Source: Kitasatospora cinereorecta (GTDB lineage Bacteria > Actinomycetota > Actinomycetes > Streptomycetales > Streptomycetaceae). From it: a DNA stretch of 64,000 nt. The notes below the pieces were generated by a model. It made no database searches. It saw nothing but the letters and a program-made list of their open reading frames with translations, and was not told where the DNA came from. The position numbers were made by a program, and so were the translations under genes. The stretch lies in the NCBI RefSeq assembly GCF_024172095.1, contig NZ_JAMZDX010000005.1:248001-312000 (forward strand), given 5' to 3'. Of this stretch, positions 52,234-59,984 are shown piece after piece. The stretch's first letter is position 1; every line of letters starts with the position of its first letter.

Positions 52234-53040
52234 GTGACCGACACCAGCAACCTGCTCGCCGAGCAGCGCCGCGCACTCATCCTCGACGAGGTACGGCGCC
52301 GGGGCGGCGTCCGGGTCAACGAACTGACCCGGCAGCTGAACGTGTCGGACATGACGATCCGCCGGGACCTCGACGCGCTCGCCCGGGCCGGCGCGGTGGA
52401 GAAGGTCCACGGCGGCGCGGTCTCGGTCGAGGCTGCCCGTACCCACGAACCCGGCTTCGAGGCCAAGTCCGCGCTGGAGCCGTCCGCCAAGGAGGAGATC
52501 GCCCGCGCCGCCGCTGACCTGGTCGTCCCCGGCAGCGCCATCGCCCTCTCCGGCGGCACCACCACCTACACCCTGGCCCGCCACCTCACCGGAGTGGCCG
52601 AGCTGACCGTGGTCACCAACTCGGTCCGGGTCGCGGACGTCTTCGCCGAGGCGCAGCGCCGCCAGCCTGAGGTCCCGGCACCGACGGTGGTGCTCACCGG
52701 CGGCGTACGGACTCCGTCCGACGCCCTGGTCGGCCCGGTCGCCGACCGGGCGATCCGCTCGCTCCACTTCGACCTGCTGTTCCTCGGCACCCACGGCCTC
52801 TCCCCCGAGGCGGGTCTGTCCACGCCGAACCTCGCCGAGGCCGAGACCAATCGCGCGTTCATCGCCTCCGCCCGCCGCACCGTCCTGGTCGCGGACCACA
52901 CCAAGTGGGGCACCGTCGGCCTCTCCAGCTTCGCCGACCTCACCGACATCGACACCTGGGTCACCGACGCCGGTCTCCCCGACGACGCCGCCGACACCGC
53001 CCGCGCCCACGTCCGCGAACTCATCCTCGCGGGCCGATGA
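52234..53040 (+). CDS. DeoR/GlpR family transcriptional regulator
   Basis: The 268-residue protein has an N-terminal winged helix (RALILDEVRRRGGVRVNELTRQLNVSDMTIRRDLD at about residues 12-46) and the DeoR C-terminal sugar-phosphate sensor domain: GSAIALSGGTTTYTLARHL, LTVVTNSVRVADVF, FLGTHGLSPEAGLSTPNLAEAETNRAFIASA and DHTKWG. Such regulators repress sugar or polyol catabolic genes and respond to a phosphorylated sugar. The GTG at 52234 follows GGAGGGACGG. Its 3' end overlaps the next gene by 4 bases (ATGA). No obvious sugar operon is next to it, so the target may be distant or its own gene. Confidence 0.94.
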   Translation: MTDTSNLLAEQRRALILDEVRRRGGVRVNELTRQLNVSDMTIRRDLDALARAGAVEKVHGGAVSVEAARTHEPGFEAKSALEPSAKEEIARAAADLVVPGSAIALSGGTTTYTLARHLTGVAELTVVTNSVRVADVFAEAQRRQPEVPAPTVVLTGGVRTPSDALVGPVADRAIRSLHFDLLFLGTHGLSPEAGLSTPNLAEAETNRAFIASARRTVLVADHTKWGTVGLSSFADLTDIDTWVTDAGLPDDAADTARAHVRELILAGR

Positions 53041-53591
53041 CCGAACTGACCTTCCGGGCACGGGACATTCGCCTGCGGCGGCGCAGTCTCGTCACCCCGG
53101 GCGGCATGGCGATCCTGCAAGCGGCCGTGCTCGCCCACCGGCAGGGCGGCGTGACCCTCTTCCTCGGGCTGTGCGGCGGAGTCTTCGGGCTGCTCGCGCT
53201 CGGCGGCCTCGTGCGCAGGCGGAGCTGGACCACGGTCGGAACCGACGGCATCACCACCTGCGGCGGACTCCGCCGCCGCAGCTACCCCTGGCAGGACATC
53301 CGCTGGATCGACGTGCGTGAGACCAGGTCCCGCGACGATGTGTCGCGGACGGCCCGGATCACCCTCGCGAGCGGCCGACGCCGTTCACTTCCGGGGCTCG
53401 TCGCGGGCACCTCGTACACCGGTCCCGACTTCGACGCGGGCTTCCAGCAGCTGATCGACCGGTGGGAGCTGAGCACCGACCCGGCCGACCGGGTGCGGCC
53501 GGCGGAGCGGCGTCGGTTACGCCGGTGGCCCGCGGCGATCGCCGTGGTGTCGACGGTCGTCGCCGGGGCCGTCGCCGTCGCGTTGTGGTGA
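53037..53591 (+). CDS. membrane protein with PH-like domain
   Basis: The 184-residue protein has two hydrophobic segments near the N-terminus (about residues 24-35 and 37-58), a soluble middle (SWTTVGTDGITTCGGLRRRSYPWQDIRWIDVRE) with the look of a bacterial PH domain, and a final membrane helix (AAIAVVSTVVAGAVAVALW). The ATG overlaps the DeoR stop (ATGA), so translation is coupled to the regulator. The role is unknown; PH-like membrane proteins of this kind are common in actinomycetes. Confidence 0.72.
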   Translation: MTELTFRARDIRLRRRSLVTPGGMAILQAAVLAHRQGGVTLFLGLCGGVFGLLALGGLVRRRSWTTVGTDGITTCGGLRRRSYPWQDIRWIDVRETRSRDDVSRTARITLASGRRRSLPGLVAGTSYTGPDFDAGFQQLIDRWELSTDPADRVRPAERRRLRRWPAAIAVVSTVVAGAVAVALW

Positions 53592-53598
53592 CGGTGGA

Positions 53599-54087
53599 TC
53601 AGAGGGCGAGGCGGTAGTACTGCAGGTCGTCGTCCTGGCGGACCAGTTCCAGGCCGGCGGCGAGCAGGACCCGCTGCGAGGGGACGTTGTCGTGGGTGGT
53701 GTCGGCGAGTACCGCGGCGGCGCCGTGGCTGCGGGCGAGTTCGACGACGGCGGCGAGTGCCTCGCGGGCGTAGCCCTGGCCGCGGGCGGATTCGGCGAGG
53801 CCGTAGCCGACCTCGACGGCGCCGTTCTCGTCGGGGCCGCCGTGGAAGCCGATGCCGCCGATCGCGGTGCCGTGATCGCGCAGGCGGATCTCGTAGTTGC
53901 CGAAGGGCTGCGGGTCGCCGATGGCCGCGCACGCCTTGAGGAACATCCGCGCGCCGATCCGCTCGCCCGGCGCGGGGTAGTCCGGGGCCCAGTCGGGGTG
54001 CGAGCCGGCCTCGTCGGCGACGATGGTCTCGGCGTCGGCGGCGGTCAGCGGTCGGATGATCAGACGTCCAGTCAGAAGATCATTCAT
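53599..54087 (-). CDS. GNAT family N-acetyltransferase
   Basis: The 162-residue protein starts TGRLIIRPLTAADAETIVADEAG, like RimJ/RimL acetyltransferases. It has FGNYEIRLRDHGTAIGGIGFHG and the acetyl-CoA loop VGYGLAESARGQGYAREALAAVV (RGQGYA). VPSQRVLLAAGLELVRQD closes the fold. The substrate is unknown. The ATG at 54087 was taken; an in-frame GTG six codons upstream (54105) is possible, and neither has a clear ribosome-binding site. It lies downstream of the cds1-like gene on the same strand. Confidence 0.88.
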   Translation of the reverse strand: MNDLLTGRLIIRPLTAADAETIVADEAGSHPDWAPDYPAPGERIGARMFLKACAAIGDPQPFGNYEIRLRDHGTAIGGIGFHGGPDENGAVEVGYGLAESARGQGYAREALAAVVELARSHGAAAVLADTTHDNVPSQRVLLAAGLELVRQDDDLQYYRLAL

Positions 54088-54118
54088 AGTCCGAGTGACT
54101 ATCACACCGACGGCCCGG

Positions 54119-55222
54119 TCAGTCCAGCCGGGACCCGCCTGCGAGGAAGCGTTCCATCAGCTCGCGGTACGGCTCGATCTCGATGCCCTGCTCGTCGAGC
54201 CACTCGTTCGAGTAGTACTTGTCGAGGTAGCGGTCACCCGGGTCGCAGATCAGCGCGACCACGCTGCCGGTGGCGCCCTCGGCCCGCATCTCGGCGACGA
54301 TCCGCAGCGCACTCCACAGGCCGGTGCCGGTGGAGGCGCCCGCCTTCTTGCCGAGGACCCGCTCCAGCACCCGGATCGCGGCGATGGAGGCGGCGTCCGG
54401 CACCCGCATCATCCGGTCGACCGCGCCCGGGACGAAGCTGGGCTCCATCCGGGGCCGTCCGATGCCCTCGATCCGGGAGCCGGTGGCGCAGGTGGCGTCG
54501 GGGTCGTGCTTGACCCAGCCGTCGAAGAAACAGGAGTTCTCCGGGTCGGCCACGCAGATCCGGGTGTCGTGCTGCATGTAGTGGACGTAGCGGGCGATGG
54601 TGGCGGAGGTGCCGCCGGTGCCGGCGGTGGCCACGATCCAGGTCGGCTCCGGGTGGGGCTCCCGGCGCAGCTGGGCGAAGATCGACTCGGCGATGTTGTT
54701 GTTCCCGCGCCAGTCGGTGGCCCGCTCGGCGTAGGTGAACTGGTCCATGTAGTGGCCGCCGGTCTCCGCGGCGAGTCGCGCGGAGACCTCGTACACCTCG
54801 CACGGGTTGTCGACCAGGTGGCACTCCCCGCCGTGGAACTCGATCAGGTCGATCTTCGCCCGGCTGGTGCTGCGGGCCATCACCGCGATGAACGGCACGC
54901 CGATCAGCTTGGCGAAGTACGCCTCGGAGACCGCGGTGGAGCCGCTGGAGGCCTCTATCACCGGCTTCCCGGGGCGGATCCAGCCGTTGCACAGGCCGTA
55001 GAGGAAGAGCGAGCGGGCCAGCCGGTGCTTGAGGCTGCCGGTCGGGTGGGTGGACTCGTCCTTCAGGTAGAGGTCGATGCCCCACTCGTCCGGCAGCGGG
55101 AAGCGCAGCAGGTGGGTGTCGGCGGAGCGGTTGGCGTCCGCCTGCACCTTGCGCACGGCCTCCTTGAGCCACGCCCGGTACTCGGCATCGGAACGGTCCA
55201 CGTCCAGGGTGGGGACGACCAT
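54119..55222 (-). CDS. Cds1-like PLP-dependent L-cysteine desulfhydrase
   Basis: The 367-residue protein is a fold-type II PLP enzyme of the cysteine synthase family. LKDESTHPTGSLKHRLARSL at about residues 53-72 contains the Schiff-base Lys (K65), and ASSGSTAVSEAYFA is the substrate-binding loop. The sequence resembles mycobacterial Cds1, which degrades cysteine to pyruvate, ammonia and hydrogen sulfide. GTGLWSAL and STGTG near the C-terminus bind phosphate. The ATG at 55222 has GAGGAG about 9 bases upstream. A GNAT gene follows and a PhzF-like gene precedes it on the same strand. Confidence 0.88.
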   Translation of the reverse strand: MVVPTLDVDRSDAEYRAWLKEAVRKVQADANRSADTHLLRFPLPDEWGIDLYLKDESTHPTGSLKHRLARSLFLYGLCNGWIRPGKPVIEASSGSTAVSEAYFAKLIGVPFIAVMARSTSRAKIDLIEFHGGECHLVDNPCEVYEVSARLAAETGGHYMDQFTYAERATDWRGNNNIAESIFAQLRREPHPEPTWIVATAGTGGTSATIARYVHYMQHDTRICVADPENSCFFDGWVKHDPDATCATGSRIEGIGRPRMEPSFVPGAVDRMMRVPDAASIAAIRVLERVLGKKAGASTGTGLWSALRIVAEMRAEGATGSVVALICDPGDRYLDKYYSNEWLDEQGIEIEPYRELMERFLAGGSRLD

Positions 55223-55274
55223 CGCGCACTCTCCTCGTCACCGATCTACTCCTACCGAGTGTAACAGGCGACTA

Positions 55275-55315
55275 CGATAAGTGACGGTTACGGAACATCC
55301 AGCTTCCGCTTATCG
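55275..55315 (-). terminator. hairpin between the PhzF-like and cds1-like genes
   Basis: The outer arms CGATAAG/CTTATCG (7 bp) and inner arms CGGAA/TTCCG (5 bp) can pair with a 9-base bulge on one side. The sequence is unusually AT-rich for this window. It lies between the stop of the PhzF-like gene and the cds1 promoter, so it could end one transcript or attenuate the other. Confidence 0.4.
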
Positions 55316-55340
55316 CCCGCACGGGTCCCGGGCCGCTGGC

Positions 55341-56213
55341 TCACCACGCGGTGATCGGCACCGCCTGCCCGCCGACCCGCACCCGCGGGTCGCCCGCGCG
55401 CAGTTCCACGTTCAACACCGAGGGCCGGCCGAGGTCCTGGCCCTGGTACAGGGTGAGCCGCGCGTCCTCCAGATCGAACAGCTCCCGCAGGTACGCCCCG
55501 AACGCGGCCGCCGCCGCACCCGTCGCCGGGTCCTCGACCACCCCGCCGACCGGGAACGGGTCGCGCGCGTGGAACACCCGCTCCGAGTCGCGGTGCACCA
55601 GCTGGAGCGTCGTCAGGTCGAGGCGCAGCATCAGCCGGGTCAGCCGCTCGAAGTCGTACTCCAGCCGGGCCAGCCGCTCCCGGGTGGCCGCCGCCAGCAC
55701 CAGGTGGCGCGCCCCGGCGTACGCGACCCGCGGCGGCAGGGCCTCGTCCAGCTCCTCGCGGCGCCAGTCGAGGGCGGCCAGCGCCTCGGCGACGTCCGCC
55801 TCCGCGACCGGGTCCACGCACGGGGTGACGCTGGTGAGCGTCGCGGACAGCACCCCGTCGCGGTCGGCGGTGACGGAGACCGGCACCGGGCCCGCCTTGG
55901 TCTCGAACAGCACCTCCCCCGGGCCGATCCGTCCGGCCAGCGCGACGGCGGCGGCGACCGTGGCGTGCCCGCAGAACGGCACCTCGGCCTTCGGGCTGAA
56001 GTACCGCACCGTGTACGTCCGCGGCTCGTCCGGCGCGGGGCACAGGAACGCCGTCTCCGAGTACCCGACCTCGGCGGCGATGGCCTGCTGCCGGGCATCG
56101 TCGAGCGCCCGCGCGTCGAGCACCACGCCGGCCGGGTTGCCGCCGGCCGGGTCGGCGGTGAAGGCGGCGTACCGCAGGACCTCGGGTTCGGCGGAGGGGG
56201 AAGAGTTCGTCAT
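55341..56213 (-). CDS. PhzF family epimerase/isomerase
   Basis: The 290-residue protein has the PhzF/diaminopimelate-epimerase-like two-domain fold. FTADPAGGNPAGVVLDARAL contains the GNPAG motif, VGYSETAFL holds the catalytic Glu, and RYFSPKAEVPFCGHATVAAA follows. The second half has PFPVGGVVEDPATGAAAAAFGAYL. PhzF itself makes phenazines, but most family members lack that context, as here: no other phz gene is present. It is a metabolite isomerase of unknown substrate. The ATG at 56213 begins the frame. Confidence 0.93.
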   Translation of the reverse strand: MTNSSPSAEPEVLRYAAFTADPAGGNPAGVVLDARALDDARQQAIAAEVGYSETAFLCPAPDEPRTYTVRYFSPKAEVPFCGHATVAAAVALAGRIGPGEVLFETKAGPVPVSVTADRDGVLSATLTSVTPCVDPVAEADVAEALAALDWRREELDEALPPRVAYAGARHLVLAAATRERLARLEYDFERLTRLMLRLDLTTLQLVHRDSERVFHARDPFPVGGVVEDPATGAAAAAFGAYLRELFDLEDARLTLYQGQDLGRPSVLNVELRAGDPRVRVGGQAVPITAW

Positions 56214-56340
56214 GCCCGGTCAACGACCGCTCGGGGCGCGGGAATTCCCGCCCGCCCCGGGAGACCGCTGCCGCACCGCCCGCCCCACCGGCCCCACCCT
56301 CCCTGCCGCCGCGCCGGCCCCACCTCCGCGGCGGCCGCCG

Positions 56341-57642
56341 TCAGACCTCGGCGACGGCCTGCGGGTCGACGAGGTACGGCTCCCAGGCGAGTTCGGCGGC
56401 GCCGACCAGCCCCGCGTGGCGGACCTGCGCGGGAACGATCGGGACGCGTCCGCTCCGCCCCCACAGGCAGCGTTCGGCAACCACCGCGGCAAGACGTTCG
56501 GGCGCGGCGGCGAGCAGGTCGAGGTGGAGGCCGCTGAGCACGATCCGGTCGGGGTTGAGGATGTTGGCGAGTCCGGCGAGCCCGAGGCCGAGGCGGTCGA
56601 CCACGTGGTCGACGGCGGCCCGGGCCGCCGGGTCGGTGGCGCGGGCCAGTTCCCTGGCCTGCCCGAACAGGGGCAGCGCCGGGTCCGGCGTCAGTGCGGC
56701 GGCGGCGAACAGGGCGTCCGGGTCGGTCTCGGAGTTGAGGCACCCCCGGTTGCCGCAGGGGCACGGCCGCCCCTGCGGATCGACCGTCAGGTGGCCCACT
56801 TCGAGGGCGAGTCCGGCGCTGCCGGTGTGCAGCCGGCCGTCGATGACGAGGGCGCCGCCGACGCCGCGGTGGCCGGAGGTGACCAGCAGCAGGTGCCGGG
56901 AGCCGCGTCCGGCGCCGTGCCGGTGCTCGGCGAGCGCGGCCAGGTTGGCGTCGTTGGCGATGGCGGAGGGGAAGGCGGTACGGGCCTTCGGGCCCAGGTC
57001 GGCCTTGCGGATCTCCTCGGCGAACAGGTCGGCCACCGGTGTGCCGCTGGGCCAGCCGAAGTGGAGGGCGGCGAGCGCGGTGCCGTCGGGTTCGGTGACC
57101 GGGTTGGGCAGGGCCAGCCCGATGCCGAGGCAGCGGCGGCGCGAGCCGCGGGCGAGTCCGGCACCGGCCTCGGCGACCGCGCGCAGCAGCCGGACCGGGT
57201 CGGTGGCGGCGGGAAGCGGCAGGTGGAGCGGTTCGAGGAGCTGTCCGCCGAGGGCGGCGAGCGAGACGCTGACGCCGTCGGCGTGGATCTGGGCGGCGAT
57301 CACCACCGGGCCGTCCTCGGCGAGCGCGAGGCGGTGCGAGGGCCGGCCGCGGCCGCCGCCGGCCGGGCGGGAGTCGACGGTGATCAGTCCGAGCGCCTCG
57401 AGTTCGCCGGTGACCGCACCGGCGGTGGCGCGGGTGACGTCGAGGGCGCCGGTGAGCGCCGAGCGGGTGGGCGCCTGGCCGGTGTGGATCAGCTGCAGGG
57501 CCGGACCGAGCAGGGTGCGGCCCCGGTCGGGCGCGGGTCGGCGCACGGCATCCGGGCGGCGCACAGCATCCGGTTGGCGTACAGCATCCGGGCGGCGCGG
57601 GGAGTCGGGCCGGGGGTTCGGGCTTGAAGGTGTGAGCGGCAC
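56341..57642 (-). CDS. ROK family transcriptional regulator
   Basis: The protein of about 433 residues has an N-terminal low-complexity region, a winged helix (QAPTRSALTGALDVTRATAGAVTGELEALGLI) and a ROK sugar-kinase-like domain. CGNRGCLNSETD is the zinc-binding motif (CxCGxxGCxE variant), and LLLVTSGHRGVGGALVIDG holds the nucleotide/sugar site. It probably represses or activates the divergent MFS gene in response to a sugar. Start: the GTG at 57642 is the best fit; a GTG at 57681 would overlap the divergent gene. A triple 18-bp repeat encodes RRPDAV-type units near its start. Confidence 0.9.
   Translation of the reverse strand: MPLTPSSPNPRPDSPRRPDAVRQPDAVRRPDAVRRPAPDRGRTLLGPALQLIHTGQAPTRSALTGALDVTRATAGAVTGELEALGLITVDSRPAGGGRGRPSHRLALAEDGPVVIAAQIHADGVSVSLAALGGQLLEPLHLPLPAATDPVRLLRAVAEAGAGLARGSRRRCLGIGLALPNPVTEPDGTALAALHFGWPSGTPVADLFAEEIRKADLGPKARTAFPSAIANDANLAALAEHRHGAGRGSRHLLLVTSGHRGVGGALVIDGRLHTGSAGLALEVGHLTVDPQGRPCPCGNRGCLNSETDPDALFAAAALTPDPALPLFGQARELARATDPAARAAVDHVVDRLGLGLAGLANILNPDRIVLSGLHLDLLAAAPERLAAVVAERCLWGRSGRVPIVPAQVRHAGLVGAAELAWEPYLVDPQAVAEV
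57539..57592. repeat. three 18-bp tandem repeats inside the ROK gene
   Basis: The units at 57539, 57557 and 57575 differ by one to three bases from CGGCGCACAGCATCCGGG. On the minus strand they encode the repeated hexapeptide (R/Q)PDAVR. Being a multiple of three, gain or loss of copies keeps the frame. Confidence 0.9.
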
Positions 57643-57659
57643 TCCACTATTCTGACTTT
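57643..57659. promoter_or_regulatory. 17-bp divergent gap between ROK and MFS starts
   Basis: Only 17 bases separate the two chosen start codons. Neither start has a normal Shine-Dalgarno site, so at least one transcript may be leaderless and each promoter must lie in the other gene's 5' end. CTATTCTGAC and CTACTGAAC nearby could be part of an operator. Confidence 0.45.
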
Positions 57660-58913
57660 GTGCCGCTACTGAACAAAACACGCGCCCGTATCGTCGGCCG
57701 TACCGTCACCCGATCCGACGCCCCCACTCACCCGCTCGGCCGCAGCTCCTCCTGGTCGGCGGCACGCATCGCCCTCACCGCCTTCTTCGCCGTCGACGGG
57801 TTCCTCTTCGCCGCCTGGGTGGTCCGGATCCCCGACATCCGCGCCCAGGTCGCCGCCTCGCACAGCGCCCTCGGACTCGCCCTGCTCTGCATCTCCGCCG
57901 GCGCGGTCGCCACCATGGCGCCGATCGGCCGCCTCTGCGTCCGGTACGGCTCCCGCCGGATCACCGTCGCATCCGTCGCGCTGCTGGCCCTCGCCGTCCC
58001 GCTCCCGGCGCACACCCACTCGGTGGCCGCGCTCGGCGGCGTCCTGCTGCTGTTCGGCGCGGGGTACGGCGCCGCCAACGTCGCCATGAACAGCGCCGCC
58101 GTCGACCTGGTCGCCCGGCTCCAGCGGCCCGTCATGCCCAGCTTCCACGCCGGCTACAGCCTCGGCGGCCTGCTCGGCGCGGCCGTCGGCGGCCTGCTGG
58201 CCGGCCGGATCACCGCCGCCTGGTCCCTCGCGCTCGCCGGACTGCTCGGCCTCGCGGTGGCCACCGTCGCCGGCACCGTCCTGCTGCGCGGCGCGGCCCC
58301 GGCCGTCTCCGCCACCTCCGCCGCGCCCACCACTGCGACGGCCGTCGGCGCCCCCGCCACGCCGCCCCGCCACGCCCGCCTGCTGGTGCTGTTGCTCGGC
58401 CTGACGGCCCTGTGCACCGCGTACGGCGAGGGCGCCCTCGCCGACTGGGCGACCCTGCACCTCACCGACGACGTCCACGCCTCCGCCGGGCTCGCCGCCG
58501 CCGGCTACGCCGCGTTCGCCTTCGCGATGACGGCCGGCCGGATCGCCGGCACCGGACTGAGCGTGCGACTCGGCCAGACCCGGGTGATGCTGTTCGGCGG
58601 ACTGACCGCCTGCGCCGGCATGCTGCTCGCCGCCTTCGCGCCCACGGTCGCTGTCGCCCTCGGCGGGTTCGTGCTGGTCGGGCTCGGCCTCGCCAACGTC
58701 TTCCCGCTCGCCATCGCCCGGGCCGGCGCCCTCGGCGGCCCGCGCGGCGTGGCGACGGCCTCCACCCTCGGCTACGCAGGCATGCTGGTCGGCCCGCCGG
58801 TGATCGGCTTCCTGGCGGACGCGACCACGCTGCCCGTCGCCCTCACCACCGTCGCCGCCGCGGCCGCCCTCGCCGGCGTGCTCGCCCTGGTCGTCCGGAG
58901 CCGCCGGGCGTGA
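57660..58913 (+). CDS. MFS transporter
   Basis: The 417-residue protein has about twelve membrane helices in two bundles of six with a Pro/Ala-rich loop between them. GRLCVRYGSRRI after helix 2 matches the MFS loop 2-3 motif, and GTGLSVRLGQTRVM repeats it in the second half. Related streptomycete proteins stand opposite ROK regulators and are thought to move sugars or drugs. The GTG at 57660 is the only credible start before the first helix; no ribosome-binding site is visible, which fits leaderless translation. Confidence 0.9.
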   Translation: MPLLNKTRARIVGRTVTRSDAPTHPLGRSSSWSAARIALTAFFAVDGFLFAAWVVRIPDIRAQVAASHSALGLALLCISAGAVATMAPIGRLCVRYGSRRITVASVALLALAVPLPAHTHSVAALGGVLLLFGAGYGAANVAMNSAAVDLVARLQRPVMPSFHAGYSLGGLLGAAVGGLLAGRITAAWSLALAGLLGLAVATVAGTVLLRGAAPAVSATSAAPTTATAVGAPATPPRHARLLVLLLGLTALCTAYGEGALADWATLHLTDDVHASAGLAAAGYAAFAFAMTAGRIAGTGLSVRLGQTRVMLFGGLTACAGMLLAAFAPTVAVALGGFVLVGLGLANVFPLAIARAGALGGPRGVATASTLGYAGMLVGPPVIGFLADATTLPVALTTVAAAAALAGVLALVVRSRRA

Positions 58914-58980
58914 CACCGCCTGGGCGGGCGCGGATCCGCGCCCGCCGGTACGCGGCAGGCGGGCCGGACGGTGGGCGGGC

Positions 58981-59004
58981 AGGCAGGCAGGCAGGCAGGC
59001 AGGC
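58981..59004. repeat. six perfect AGGC tetranucleotide repeats
   Basis: A perfect run of six AGGC units lies 70 bases upstream of the inositol-monophosphatase-like gene, between the MFS gene and that start. It could influence promoter spacing if slippage changes its length. Confidence 0.9.
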
Positions 59005-59074
59005 GCGAACTGCTCCGCGCACCCGAGTCGGCGAACGCCCCCCGTCCCTCCCTACGGCGTGGCAGGCTGACACC

Positions 59075-59902
59075 GTGATCAGTGCCAGGGACGTCTCAGA
59101 AGTCGACCGGATCGTCCGCGAGGTGGCCGAGCAGGAGATCGTCTCCCGCTTCGGACGGCTCGTCGCCGGGGAGATCGCCGAGAAGGCGCCGGGTGACCTG
59201 GTCACCGTCGCCGACCGGGCTGCCGAGGAGGCCCTCACCGCCCGGCTCACCGCGCTGCTCCCGGGTTCCACGGTGGTGGGCGAGGAGGCCGTGAGCGCCG
59301 ATCCGGGCGTCCTGAAGGCGCTCGACGGCCCGGATCCGGTGTGGATCGTCGACCCGATCGACGGGACGCACAACTTCGTCGCCGGCAATCCGCGGTTCGC
59401 CACCCTGGTCGCACTGGCCCGGCAGGGCGAGCTGTTGGCCTCCTGGACGTACGCGCCGGAGCTCGACCTGATGGCCACCGCGTCGGCCGGCGGCGGTGCC
59501 CGGGTCGACGGGCGGCCGGTGCGGGTCGGCGCCGCCCCCTCGACCCTGCGGCACCTGGACGTGTGCGCCTCCCAGCCCCGCTGGTGGACCGCCGAGCAGC
59601 AGGCGCGCTTCAACGCCTTGTGCGGGCACGGGGTGTCGCTGTGCTTCCTGGACACCTCGGGGCTGGAGTACGTCGAGCTGGCTGCCGGTCGGCGCACCGC
59701 GATGGTGCTCACCTGGGAGTACCCCTGGGACCACGCCGCCGGCCTGCTGCTGCATGCGGAGGCCGGCGGCGTCGCGGTGGGGGCCGACGGCGCGCCGTTC
59801 CGGTTGTCCGGCGGCAACGCACTGCCGGTCGTCGTCGCGCCGGACGCCGACTGCGCGGCGCGGCTGCACGCCGCACTGGCCGGGCGGGCTCAGCCGGCCT
59901 GA
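59075..59902 (+). CDS. inositol monophosphatase family protein
   Basis: The 275-residue protein has the metal-binding motifs of the IMPase superfamily: VVGEEAV, the WIVDPIDGTHNFVAGNP segment (DPIDGT) and WDHAAGLLLHAEAGG near the C-terminus. It dephosphorylates a small sugar- or inositol-phosphate, 3'-phosphoadenosine 5'-phosphate, or histidinol phosphate using Mg2+. The GTG at 59075 has GGCAGGCTGACACC upstream, only a weak ribosome-binding site. It is convergent with the LacI gene over an 82-base gap that contains two near-copies of CCACAGCTCTCGGCCGG. Confidence 0.92.
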   Translation: MISARDVSEVDRIVREVAEQEIVSRFGRLVAGEIAEKAPGDLVTVADRAAEEALTARLTALLPGSTVVGEEAVSADPGVLKALDGPDPVWIVDPIDGTHNFVAGNPRFATLVALARQGELLASWTYAPELDLMATASAGGGARVDGRPVRVGAAPSTLRHLDVCASQPRWWTAEQQARFNALCGHGVSLCFLDTSGLEYVELAAGRRTAMVLTWEYPWDHAAGLLLHAEAGGVAVGADGAPFRLSGGNALPVVVAPDADCAARLHAALAGRAQPA

Positions 59903-59984
59903 CTCCCCCACAGCTCTCGGCCGGGCCGCCACAGCTCCCGGCCGGTTCGCCTCGCCACCCGTCTCGGTGGAGCCGCCGCCCGGG

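Noticed and set aside
55341..56213. Phenazine biosynthesis cluster
   Set aside because: Only a PhzF-like gene is present; no phzA/B, D, E or G homologue is nearby, and PhzF homologues are common outside phenazine pathways.
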